Shown: positions 34,388 through 42,539 of the stretch, in pieces
Position numbering within the stretch: position 1 is the stretch's first letter
How the letters are laid out: the number at the start of each line of letters is the position of its first letter
Assembly (NCBI GenBank): GCA_016745215.1
Contig: CP050890.1
Span: 4,898,001 to 4,962,000 of the forward strand
Source: Thiohalocapsa sp. PB-PSB1
GTDB taxonomy: Bacteria > Pseudomonadota > Gammaproteobacteria > Chromatiales > Chromatiaceae
Direction of reading: 5' to 3'
Length of the DNA stretch: 64,000 bases
Notes under the pieces: generated by a model
What the model saw: only the letters and a program-made list of their open reading frames with translations
Told to the model about the DNA's origin: nothing
The model's database searches: none
Translations under genes and position numbers: made by a program

Positions 34388-35374
34388 GGTAATGGACGCA
34401 AGTATCGCCTGCGTTGCGTTTCTGGAAATCCGCGGTCCCAAACTCGTCACCAGCTTCGCTGAAGCCGCCGACGCCAGATTTCCCGCACGCTGATGCGTCC
34501 AACCCTGGGTCAGCCCATAGAGGAAAGCACCCGCAAACATATCGCCAGCACCAACGGTATCGATCGGCTCGACCTTAACCGGGTCAATCTGAATGAGTTG
34601 ATGGCCATCCCAGACCAAAGCCCCGTCAGCACCACGAGTAATGGCGAATTCGCGAGCGATGGACTTCAAGTAGTCCACGGCTTCATCCAAGCTGTTGCTG
34701 TCAGCCATGCCGAGGGCTTCCTGCTCGTTGGCGAAGATGAGGTCGACACCGCCACCGATCATCTCTTTCAAACCGCTCTTGAAGAATCGGACCATGTTCG
34801 GATCGGACAGCGACAGCGCGATCTTGACACCGGCTCGCTCGGCTATCTCACGGGCCTCTATGACCGCGACTCTGGCAGTGTCGGAAGTGACCAGATAACC
34901 CTCGGTATAGAACCATGTAGAGGCACGGATCGCGTCAAGCTCGAGTTCATGCGTGGAAAGATTTCCACTGATGCCAAGGTAAGTACACAGAGTGCGCTCG
35001 GAATCTGGTGTTACCAGTACCACGCAGCGGCCGGTATCGCCCTTGTCGAGATAGTCACCGTTCAGGGTGGCAACGCCAGCGGTCAGGAGATCTTTGCGGT
35101 AGAAATGTCCAAGTTCGTCATCGGCCAACTTGCAGGCAAGATAGCCACTGCCGCCGAATTGAGTCAGGGCGATGATGGAGTTGGCCGCGGAACCGCCGGA
35201 TCCGCGATGGTGTTGGCGCTCACGCAAGTGATCCATGATACGCATCTGATGCGCTTCGTCCACCAGGGTCATCACGCCCTTATCGATCTTCAGATGGTCA
35301 AGATCGGCATCAGTCACCTGATATTCCATGTCGACCAAAGCGTTGCCGAGGGCGTAAACATCGTAGTTGCTCAT
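34385..35374 (-). CDS. PfkB-family carbohydrate kinase (adenosine kinase type)
   Basis: A 329-residue ribokinase-fold kinase. It has GNALVDMEYQV at the N-terminus, the substrate glycine pair GGSAANSIIAL, and the PfkB signature 2 DTVGAGDMFAGAFLYGL with the catalytic aspartate. NEQEALGMA is the usual NxxE motif that helps bind Mg. It resembles adenosine kinases of gammaproteobacteria, so salvage of adenosine to AMP is the likely role, though other nucleosides or sugars are possible. Monocistronic. Its stop codon is formed by a PAL1 repeat end, so the last residues (ATQAILASIT) abut the repeat. Confidence 0.85.
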   Translation of the reverse strand: MSNYDVYALGNALVDMEYQVTDADLDHLKIDKGVMTLVDEAHQMRIMDHLRERQHHRGSGGSAANSIIALTQFGGSGYLACKLADDELGHFYRKDLLTAGVATLNGDYLDKGDTGRCVVLVTPDSERTLCTYLGISGNLSTHELELDAIRASTWFYTEGYLVTSDTARVAVIEAREIAERAGVKIALSLSDPNMVRFFKSGLKEMIGGGVDLIFANEQEALGMADSNSLDEAVDYLKSIAREFAITRGADGALVWDGHQLIQIDPVKVEPIDTVGAGDMFAGAFLYGLTQGWTHQRAGNLASAASAKLVTSLGPRISRNATQAILASIT

Positions 35375-35493
35375 AGGTAAATTCTGTCGTTGTGGTCAAT
35401 GTCGGGGTTGTCCCAAATTCACCCGCGCACCGATCGACAATTCAGGTCAATCCGATACGGGCCTGCCGCGCCGAGGTAATCCGGCGCTGCGGA

Positions 35494-35656
35494 CTAAGGC
35501 GCTTGCCGGAGAGAAACAGACCAACTGGGACCGGATTCTCGTTCGCCTTCGCGAAGCGGCAACCCGTCCATAGTCACTCTATGGGCGGGTGGCCGCGACG
35601 TCGAGGCCGGACAAGAAAACAAGCCAGGTGCTATATTTCTCGACAAAAATCGCCTG
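35494..35656. repeat. PAL1 palindromic repeat, copy 11
   Basis: TAAGGCGCTTGCCGGAGAGA to CGACAAAAATCGCCTGA, in the gap between ppk1 and the kinase gene. Confidence 0.92.
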
Positions 35657-35717
35657 AACGCCTGCCTGGCCTGATATCCCAGTCCAGCCCCGGGTTGTGC
35701 TGATTTTCGCATCCGAG

Positions 35718-35872
35718 TGCTCTGCTGCGGAAGTCGCGATACTGTTTGCTGTCGTTGTCGTTGTCGTCATCTTGGTCGTCATCGATAACCCACGATGAGC
35801 GATTACGACAATGACAACGATTATGACAACGACAAACAGCAGAAGCGGTAGCGGGACATCCGCACCGCTGCA
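35718..35872. mobile_element. PAL3 palindromic element, complete copy
   Basis: TGCTCTGCTGCGGAAGTCGCG to GGACATCCGCACCGCTGCA, with GTCGTT-rich left arm and AACGAC-rich right arm forming a long imperfect palindrome around ATCGATAACC. Flanked by CGAG on both sides (35714-35717, 35873-35876), a possible 4-bp duplication. Other copies at 52615-52745 and, split, at 7848/9186. Confidence 0.7.
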
Positions 35873-35893
35873 CGAGTTAGATCCGGTGCGCCA

Positions 35894-38125
35894 TCAGCTC
35901 TTACTGGCGAGGCGATGCTCGAAGTGACTGAGCAGGCGATAACGCAACGTCTTCTCCTTGTGTTTTGCGGCTGCTGACAGGCGTTTCTCAGCAACGCCGA
36001 TCAAGGTCTCTTGGGCACCTTTGGCACTTTCCTCCTTGGGAACACGCTGCACATAACTGCCGTCGGATTGCATATCCCAGGCAGAACGTTGGTCGGCCAA
36101 TTGCACGTCGAGAAGCAGCCGAAGTTCCTGGCGCAATTCAGGATTCTCCACCGGTGCATGTACCTCTACGCGGCTTTCGAGATTACGGCCCATCATGTCC
36201 GCGGAACCGATGTAGTATTCCTCTTCGCCACCGTTTTTGAAGTACAAAATGCGCGCATGTTCCAAGAATCGACCGACGATACTGACGACCCGAACATTCT
36301 CAGACAGGCCAGGAATGCCGGGACGAAAGCGACAGGTATCACGCACGATCAGGTCCAACTTTACGCCCGCGCGACTGGCTTTGTAGAGCATGCGTGTGAT
36401 ATCCGCATCTTCCAACGCGTTCATTTTCATCTGAATCAGGCCGCCACCGTCGCGTTGATGCAATGCGATTTCGCGTTCGATTTTTTCCAGGATGCCACGC
36501 TTCAGGGTGTAGGGCGCGGCTAGAATCTTACGATAGCTGGGTGGCGGCGAATAACCGGTCAAATAATTGAATAATTCAGTCAGGTCAGCACCGAGTTCCT
36601 CATCGCAGCCAAGCATACCGAGGTCGGTATAGAGTTTGGCCGTACCGCCGTGGTAGTTGCCGGTGCCGACATGATAATAGCGGCGCAATTGCGCATAGTC
36701 ACGGCGCACGACAAAGATCAGCTTGCAGTGGGTCTTGAGGCCGAGCACGCCATAGGTCACATGAATGCCCTCGGCCTCCAGCCGTCGCGCCCAGCCGATG
36801 TTGGCAGCCTCATCAAAGCGAGCCTTAAGCTCCACCATGACCGCTACTTGTTTGCCGTTCTTCGCGGCTTTGATCAGCGCATCAAGAATGGCGCCACCAG
36901 AGGTCCGATACAGGGTCATCTTGATTGCGAGCACTTTCGGATCTTTGGCGGCACTGGCCAAAAAACGCTCCACGGTGGTGGAAAAAGACTCGTAGGGATG
37001 TTGCAACAGCAGCGGACCCTTTTCCCGGATGATGTGGAATATATTGCGCCGATCATTGCCAAGCAGCGGGTGATCTCCGGGGCGATGAGGCTGGTCATGT
37101 AGATCCGGGAAGTCCAGCCCGGCCAACTCGAAAAGATCGCGCTTGGCCATCATGCCATCGATTTCATCGACATCCTCATCCTCTTTCAGACCCAATTCGG
37201 CAGCCAACATACCGCGATGCACTGGATCCATGCCCGCCTGCACCTCCAGCCGCACGATCGGCGCAAAGTGGCGCTCGCGTAATTCGGTTTCAATCAGAGC
37301 CAATAGATCATTGGCCGGCTCCGCCTCAGGTTCCACCACGGCGTTACGGGTGACTCGGAACAGCTCGCAACTCTCGATCTCCATGCCCGGAAACAACATG
37401 TCCAAATTGTTGACAATCAGGTCATCCAGCATAACGAAGGTATGGGTGCCGTCAATCTGAATCAGGCGCTTGGACACGTCCTTGCTTACCGGAACCTTGA
37501 CACGCGCCATATAGGTCTCGCCACCACCGGGATAACGCAGCGTCACGAGCAAATTCAGCGCCAGGTTGGAGATAAACGGAAACGGATGTGCCGGATCCAT
37601 GGCCAACGGCGTGAGCATCGGAAAGATATTGGTTTGGAAATGCTCGCGCAGTCGTTCCCGGTCATGCTTCGGCAAATTGTCAAGGGTGATCAAACGGATA
37701 TCCAATGCTTCGAGTTCTTGCATCAGTTCTGCGTAGATGCGCTCCTGCTCCGCCTGTATCTCGGCCAAGACTGCACGACACTCGGTCACCTGCTGGCTGG
37801 GGGTGCGGCCATCCACAGTAAGCGTATGTACTCCGGCAGCGATCTGCTGCTTGAGCCCTCCGATACGCTTCATGAAAAATTCGTCCAGATTGTTACTGAC
37901 AATGGCCAGAAACTTGACCCGCTCCAACAATGGCGTACGCGCATCCGCCGCCTCATGCAATACGCGTTGATTGAAGGCGAGCCAGGTCAGTTCGCGATTC
38001 ATGTACAGGCTCGGGTCGTCTAGATCCGGCTCCGTCGTGACCACCGGCAGCTCGGTGTCGATGGTGTCGACCTTGTCGATGTCGGTTTGGTCGTCCAGGA
38101 CGACGGGCGAGTTGATATCGTTCAT
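35894..38125 (-). CDS. ppk1: Polyphosphate kinase
   Basis: A 743-residue PPK1 that reversibly polymerises the gamma-phosphate of ATP into polyphosphate at the membrane. The N-terminal (NRELTWLAFNQRVLHEA), head (FPFISNLALNLLV) and catalytic C1/C2 domains are all present. The autophosphorylated histidine is H466 in GLKTHCKLIFVV, and the second conserved histidine lies in LEHARILYF; IKMTLYRTSGG and SADMMGRNLESRVEV are PPK1 signatures. An N-terminal extension of ~35 acidic residues precedes the core. Exopolyphosphatase is not adjacent. Divergent from cmoB across ~85 bp. Confidence 0.96.
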   Translation of the reverse strand: MNDINSPVVLDDQTDIDKVDTIDTELPVVTTEPDLDDPSLYMNRELTWLAFNQRVLHEAADARTPLLERVKFLAIVSNNLDEFFMKRIGGLKQQIAAGVHTLTVDGRTPSQQVTECRAVLAEIQAEQERIYAELMQELEALDIRLITLDNLPKHDRERLREHFQTNIFPMLTPLAMDPAHPFPFISNLALNLLVTLRYPGGGETYMARVKVPVSKDVSKRLIQIDGTHTFVMLDDLIVNNLDMLFPGMEIESCELFRVTRNAVVEPEAEPANDLLALIETELRERHFAPIVRLEVQAGMDPVHRGMLAAELGLKEDEDVDEIDGMMAKRDLFELAGLDFPDLHDQPHRPGDHPLLGNDRRNIFHIIREKGPLLLQHPYESFSTTVERFLASAAKDPKVLAIKMTLYRTSGGAILDALIKAAKNGKQVAVMVELKARFDEAANIGWARRLEAEGIHVTYGVLGLKTHCKLIFVVRRDYAQLRRYYHVGTGNYHGGTAKLYTDLGMLGCDEELGADLTELFNYLTGYSPPPSYRKILAAPYTLKRGILEKIEREIALHQRDGGGLIQMKMNALEDADITRMLYKASRAGVKLDLIVRDTCRFRPGIPGLSENVRVVSIVGRFLEHARILYFKNGGEEEYYIGSADMMGRNLESRVEVHAPVENPELRQELRLLLDVQLADQRSAWDMQSDGSYVQRVPKEESAKGAQETLIGVAEKRLSAAAKHKEKTLRYRLLSHFEHRLASKS

Positions 38126-38211
38126 GGGTATCCCCGGTGGTACTCAGATCTCTAGGATGGTTCGCCTTGGCGGTGTCTCACCTTTTATGCTAACAATGCT
38201 GGGAGTAAACC

Positions 38212-39264
38212 GTGCGGGTGATTTGCACAAAAATGCACTTTCTTGACCACATGCATGCCCAGACCCAGCGGCCAGTTGCCGGAAAAGCAGCTGTCGAACG
38301 CTTTGCCGGTTTCTTCGATCGGTGCAAGGCAACCCCGTTGGCACCCCAGATCGAAGCGCTGCGGGAAGCGACCATGACGCGTTTGCGACCAGAGTCTCAC
38401 GGCGATCTGTCCAATTGGCTCGCGGTTCTGGAGCAGTTGCCGCGCATCCAGAAGAAGCACGCTCATTTGGACGCACACTGTGTCATGGTGGAATCTGCGC
38501 AAAGGATCGACAGCGCCACAAACGACACCCTGCGCCGCCTTCTTGCCAGCTTGCATCCCTGGCGCAAAGGGCCGTTTTGCTTGCATGGTATCTACATTGA
38601 TTCGGAATGGCGTTGCGACTGGAAATGGGCAAGACTTATCCATGCTATCGCACCGTTACGTGATCGCTTGGTGATGGATGTCGGCTGTGGAAATGGTTAT
38701 TACGGCTACCGCGCCCTCGCTGCCGATGCCAAACTCGTGCTGGGCATCGACCCGACGCTGCGCTTTGTGCTGCAATTCCTGGCAATCAATCAGTTCATCC
38801 AGGATGACAGGCTGACAGTATTGCCGCTAGCGGATGACGATTTGCCAGCGCAACTGGGTGGCTTTGATACCGTGTTTTCGATGGGGGTTCTGTATCATCG
38901 TCGTGATCCCATCGCGCATTTGGCAAGGATGCGTCGACTGTTGCGACCGGGTGGCGAACTCGTATTGGAGACCCTGGTGCTTGACGAATCAGGACGCAAC
39001 GTGCTGATACCCGCCAAACGTTATGCCAAAATGCGTAACGTCTATGCGATTCCCTCGACAGATGCTGTAATCGAGTGGCTAGGTGCTGCGAACCTGCAAC
39101 AGGTGCGCCTGGTCAATCTTACACCGACCACGACCGCCGAGCAGCGCACAACGCCCTGGATGCATTACCAATCCTTGTCTGACTTTCTGCATCCAAGCGA
39201 CTCGACGCGAACGCTGGAAGGCTATCCAGCGCCGGTGCGCGCAATCCTGCTCGCACAACGTTAG
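38212..39264 (+). CDS. cmoB: tRNA U34 carboxymethyltransferase
   Basis: A 350-residue CmoB, which transfers a carboxymethyl group from carboxy-S-adenosylmethionine to 5-hydroxyuridine at position 34 of tRNAs to give cmo5U. Matches along its length: LHPWRKGPF..GIYIDSEWRCDWKW, the methyltransferase motif DVGCGNGYYGYRAL, GIDPTLRFVLQF, FDTVFSMGVLYHRRDPI, LVLETLVLD, and EGYPAPVRA at the end. The GTG at 38212 has GGGAG six nt upstream, which favours it over the ATG at 38233. The partner cmoA is not in the window. Confidence 0.94.
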   Translation: MRVICTKMHFLDHMHAQTQRPVAGKAAVERFAGFFDRCKATPLAPQIEALREATMTRLRPESHGDLSNWLAVLEQLPRIQKKHAHLDAHCVMVESAQRIDSATNDTLRRLLASLHPWRKGPFCLHGIYIDSEWRCDWKWARLIHAIAPLRDRLVMDVGCGNGYYGYRALAADAKLVLGIDPTLRFVLQFLAINQFIQDDRLTVLPLADDDLPAQLGGFDTVFSMGVLYHRRDPIAHLARMRRLLRPGGELVLETLVLDESGRNVLIPAKRYAKMRNVYAIPSTDAVIEWLGAANLQQVRLVNLTPTTTAEQRTTPWMHYQSLSDFLHPSDSTRTLEGYPAPVRAILLAQR

Positions 39265-39334
39265 AGTATCTGGCAATCACCAGAAAACGGCAACGCCACT
39301 GATCTCTACACTCACTGACCATCGAGAGGTTCTG

Positions 39335-39973
39335 TTGACCAAATTTCCCGAAAAGCTTCGACTAAAGGAAATCGCCGAGGAGGATATTTACTTTGCGCGA
39401 CGCGATCGCGAGTTGATCCAGGCCTTGCATCGGAAACCCTTACCATTAAAGCAAGTTTGTTGCGGTGGACAAACTGGGGTTGACCGCGGGACACTGGATG
39501 CGGTGCTGGCACTGTCGACTCGCATCGGTATCAACGCCGGTGGCTGGTGTCCGCGCGGCAGACTGGCCGAAGACGGAGTCATCAATGCCCGTTATCCACT
39601 CGATGAAACGCCGGATGAAGACCCGGCGCAGCGCACGCAATGGAACGTACGCGACACCGACGCGACGCTTATCCTGCACCAAGGCGAACTGTCTGGAGGT
39701 ACGCTGCTGACCCAAAAGGTGGCAGCCAGACTCGAAAAACCGCTGCTTCTGGTCGATCTAAATCAGCCATTCTCGATCGACGAAATTTGCACATGGTTGC
39801 GTAGTCATGCGGTTCGCGTATTGAACGTCGCCGGCCCTCGGGAGTCCGAGCGTCCAGGTATTGCCGCACAGAGCGGCGAGCTGATCAACCGCCTGCTGAT
39901 TGCCGCCAAACAGGACAAATCAGATGACAAGACAGAGTCCTCTGCCGAGCGCGGCTTGCAATCCTCTACGTAA
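39335..39973 (+). CDS. SLOG-fold putative molybdenum carrier protein
   Basis: 212 residues. The C-terminal ~150 form a Rossmann-like SLOG domain of the putative molybdenum-carrier family: CCGGQTGVDRGTLDAVLAL (phosphate-binding loop), NAGGWCPRGRLAEDG, YPL.ET and LNVAGPRESERPGI. The crystal-structure-derived Mo role of this family is weak evidence; a nucleotide or ligand-sensing role is equally possible. An N-terminal helix (RLKEIAEEDIYFARRDRELIQALH) is a charged addition. The start is best placed at TTG 39335, because GAGAGG lies 6 nt upstream; the longer frame overlaps cmoB. Likely co-transcribed with cmoB (70 bp gap). Confidence 0.75.
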   Translation: MTKFPEKLRLKEIAEEDIYFARRDRELIQALHRKPLPLKQVCCGGQTGVDRGTLDAVLALSTRIGINAGGWCPRGRLAEDGVINARYPLDETPDEDPAQRTQWNVRDTDATLILHQGELSGGTLLTQKVAARLEKPLLLVDLNQPFSIDEICTWLRSHAVRVLNVAGPRESERPGIAAQSGELINRLLIAAKQDKSDDKTESSAERGLQSST

Positions 39974-40063
39974 ATCATGACCAGGCAAATCATGACCAGG
40001 CAAACCCACGCAAGCAGCTATGTCATGGCAATCTGAGCATGCTCGGCCTACTCGCCGCGAGGC

Positions 40064-40096
40064 TTTAGACGATTGCAGGGGAGAAATCGCCTTGAG
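40064..40096. repeat. PAL1 terminal remnant
   Basis: TTTAGACGATTGCAGGGGAG followed directly by AAATCGCCTTGAG: both PAL1 ends with almost the whole interior deleted. Confidence 0.55.
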
Positions 40097-40307
40097 CGGC
40101 GAGCCGCGCCGGGTTCATCTCAATCTGGTCTTCGACTACCCGGTGCACTGATCAGGCCATATGATCTCGAGCCTATTCAGCGAACGAACAGCTCGCATAA
40201 TCCAACCGCGGTAGAAATTCGCGAAAGCGAAATCCGCTTCGTTGCGCCAGATGCGACAGGGCATCGAAAATATGGTTTGCCGTTTGCATGAAAAGATTAT
40301 GCAAAGA

Positions 40308-40841
40308 TCAGGCGAAAACGCCCCGCGTGCCCGTGCGTACAACGCCAGTAGCCTTAGGCATGTGCGCTGGAGCGGAGATGCTGCCGGTCGTTTCGACCAG
40401 TTCCAGTCTGAAGCTCGGCGTATTGGCTAGATTGCCGATCGGGTTTGTGCCGAGAAGTTCGCTCAACGACTTGGCTCGAGCACTGCCGCGGACATCGAAC
40501 GAACTGTGGCGGTATCGGCAGATTTTTACTGTTTGACCCTGTAATGGTATATCGACAAGGAGCTTGATGACATCAAGCCCGAGTTTGGCTGGCTGAATCG
40601 CGACAAGACCCTGGTGCGAAACAGCTCCTGTTGCCTGGTTGGTCAAGCGCAATATAACGTGGTCGGTGATGGCAGAGGTTATGCGTGCACGAGCCAGTAA
40701 GGCATCGATCCTAGATGGATTGGCGGATCGTCTGCGCACCTCGTCAATGCCCTGCCTGACGTAAGCCTTCAGGTCTTGTCGCGAAACTTGCGCGGGCAGC
40801 TCACCCACGCAGATAAAAATTGATCCAGCCTTGCCAGACAC
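40308..40841 (-). CDS. Unknown conserved-looking protein
   Basis: A 177-residue frame I cannot assign. The N-terminus, SGKAGSIFICVGELPAQVSR then QDLKAYV, vaguely recalls RNA-recognition folds. Blocks ILRLTNQATGAVSHQGLVAI and CRYRHSSFDVRG look like real conserved sequence, with no low-complexity bias. The GTG start at 40841 has GAGG 8 nt upstream, supporting translation. Serine/threonine-rich middle and a C-terminus of weak character (TGVVRTGTRGVFA). No signal peptide or membrane helix. It is transcribed toward the molybdenum-carrier-like gene. Function unknown. Confidence 0.5.
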   Translation of the reverse strand: MSGKAGSIFICVGELPAQVSRQDLKAYVRQGIDEVRRRSANPSRIDALLARARITSAITDHVILRLTNQATGAVSHQGLVAIQPAKLGLDVIKLLVDIPLQGQTVKICRYRHSSFDVRGSARAKSLSELLGTNPIGNLANTPSFRLELVETTGSISAPAHMPKATGVVRTGTRGVFA

Positions 40842-41246
40842 GATTGTTACCTCATCATGGCTTTATTCAATGTGGAGATTCCGTCGATCCGTTGTACTCC
40901 GGACACAGCTTCATTTTATTCGATCATCCGAGCCAGGAACAGGATGATCATGAGAAATCCTGTACCGTTGGTCAGGCACAGAGCACGAATACCTGGATAG
41001 AATGCCTGGATAACTACATCAACAAACGGGCGTTCAACCACAAACCAAGGAATACGAGCCAAACGCCAGTCCATGTCCGATCTGTCTTGCTCATTGCGAT
41101 TTCGACCCGTCACCCCGACCCTGTGTAATCGGTAAGACATGATATTTGCGGAATTTAGATAGCGTGTGCCAATCAACACCGCTGAACCACTTTGGATCTT
41201 TTGACGTCGCTTATCCCGCACTGTAGAACGAATACGGAAACCGCGC
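40842..41246. other. Intergenic, no feature recognised
   Basis: About 400 bp between a minus-strand unknown gene and the plus-strand efflux operon. It should carry both promoters. No repeat copy and no clear regulatory motif were seen. Confidence 0.5.
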
Positions 41247-42539
41247 GTGCCCATCGCTTTAAGAATCTTAGTCCCCATTCTGATCCTTACTCTTGCTGCA
41301 GCCATTTATTATTTCCTGAACGAGACTAAGCCGATCCAGGCCCAGCCACAAATTCAAGAACGCACCTGGCGCGTGGAAGTAGAGCCCGCCAGCCCAGCCC
41401 GACTGGCACCTGAGCTCGAGCTGTACGGACGAGTGGAAACGCCGGACCTGTTGCGGGCGGCGGCATCGGCTGCTGCACGCGTGCTCAGAGTAGCCGTGCG
41501 CGACGGCGACGTTGTACACCAAGGACAATTATTACTACAGCTCGACGAACGCGATTTCCTGTCGCGGATCGGTCAGGCCAAGGCCGACATCGCGGGCTTG
41601 CAGGCGCGCATTGCCAGCGAACGCAATCGCCACCAAACCGATCAGCTGGCATTGGTTCAGGAACAGCGCTTGCTGCAGATTGCTCGCGACGCGGTCGCCC
41701 GGCAGGAACGTCTTAAAACCCAGAAGGTCGGTGCCGAACAGGCCCTTGATGAGGCAGAGCAGGCGGAGGCATTGCAGGCACTGGCCGTCAGTAGTCGAGA
41801 GATGAGCATAGCCGATCACCCAAGCAGACTGCAAGAACTCGAAGCCCAACTTGCCGGTGCCCGTGCTCGATTGGCTGAACTCGACCTTGAATACGAACGC
41901 GCCACAATTCGGGCGCCATACGACGGCATCATCAGCAGCGTTCAGGTGACCGCCGGAGATCAGGTGTCTAAGGGCAGCATACTGCTCAGCATGTACGCGC
42001 TCGACCATCTTCAGGTCCGTGCTCGCATTCCGGCACCCTATCAGGCTGAATTGATAGCCAGTCTCGACAGCGGTGTACCGCTGCAGGCCAGCGCCCGCAT
42101 CGGCTCGGAGAGTATTGCATTACGACTCGAGCGCGTCGCCGGCGAGGCGGATCCCAGCGGTATCGATGGTCTGTTTCAGGTGCTGGGCGAACCGCACTCA
42201 TTACGTCTTGGACAAGTGCTGACGTTACGTCTTGAACGACCGCCGCGCGAAGGCAGCGTCGCGGTGCCATTTCGCGCCGTCTACGGTGGCAACCGGCTGT
42301 ACAAGCTGGAAAAGGGCCGCATGGTCGGTGTGCAGATCGAAAGCCTGGGCGGGCGCATCGAGAGCGACGGCCGCGAGCGACTACTGGTTCAATCACCGGA
42401 GTTGGGCGCCGGCGACCTCATCATCACCACGCCAATGCCTAATGCAATGGATGGCCTAAGAGTCGAGTTCACCGATCCCGCTCCAGCCGCAAACACTGGC
42501 GCGCGGACATCGACATCGCTGAAACCGATATCCGAATGA
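41247..42539 (+). CDS. RND efflux periplasmic adaptor (membrane fusion protein)
   Basis: A 430-residue HlyD/AcrA-type adaptor. An N-terminal membrane anchor (about 6-24) is followed by the split lipoyl/barrel-sandwich domain (AASAAARVLRVAVRDGDVVHQGQLLLQLD and later ATIRAPYDGIISSVQVTAGDQVSKGSIL), enclosing a long alpha-hairpin coiled coil (about 105-215). Beta-barrel and membrane-proximal domains come after. The GTG at 41247 is the start (GGAAA upstream). It overlaps the permease gene by ATGA. It links the inner-membrane pump to an outer-membrane channel that is not encoded here. Substrate unknown. Confidence 0.9.
   Translation: MPIALRILVPILILTLAAAIYYFLNETKPIQAQPQIQERTWRVEVEPASPARLAPELELYGRVETPDLLRAAASAAARVLRVAVRDGDVVHQGQLLLQLDERDFLSRIGQAKADIAGLQARIASERNRHQTDQLALVQEQRLLQIARDAVARQERLKTQKVGAEQALDEAEQAEALQALAVSSREMSIADHPSRLQELEAQLAGARARLAELDLEYERATIRAPYDGIISSVQVTAGDQVSKGSILLSMYALDHLQVRARIPAPYQAELIASLDSGVPLQASARIGSESIALRLERVAGEADPSGIDGLFQVLGEPHSLRLGQVLTLRLERPPREGSVAVPFRAVYGGNRLYKLEKGRMVGVQIESLGGRIESDGRERLLVQSPELGAGDLIITTPMPNAMDGLRVEFTDPAPAANTGARTSTSLKPISE

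Noticed and set aside
34493..35380. Long plus-strand open frame opposite the PfkB kinase
   Set aside because: Antisense shadow of a clear kinase gene; no family resemblance and no ribosome site.
36011..38023. Several plus-strand frames opposite ppk1
   Set aside because: All overlap a full-length, motif-complete polyphosphate kinase; shadows.
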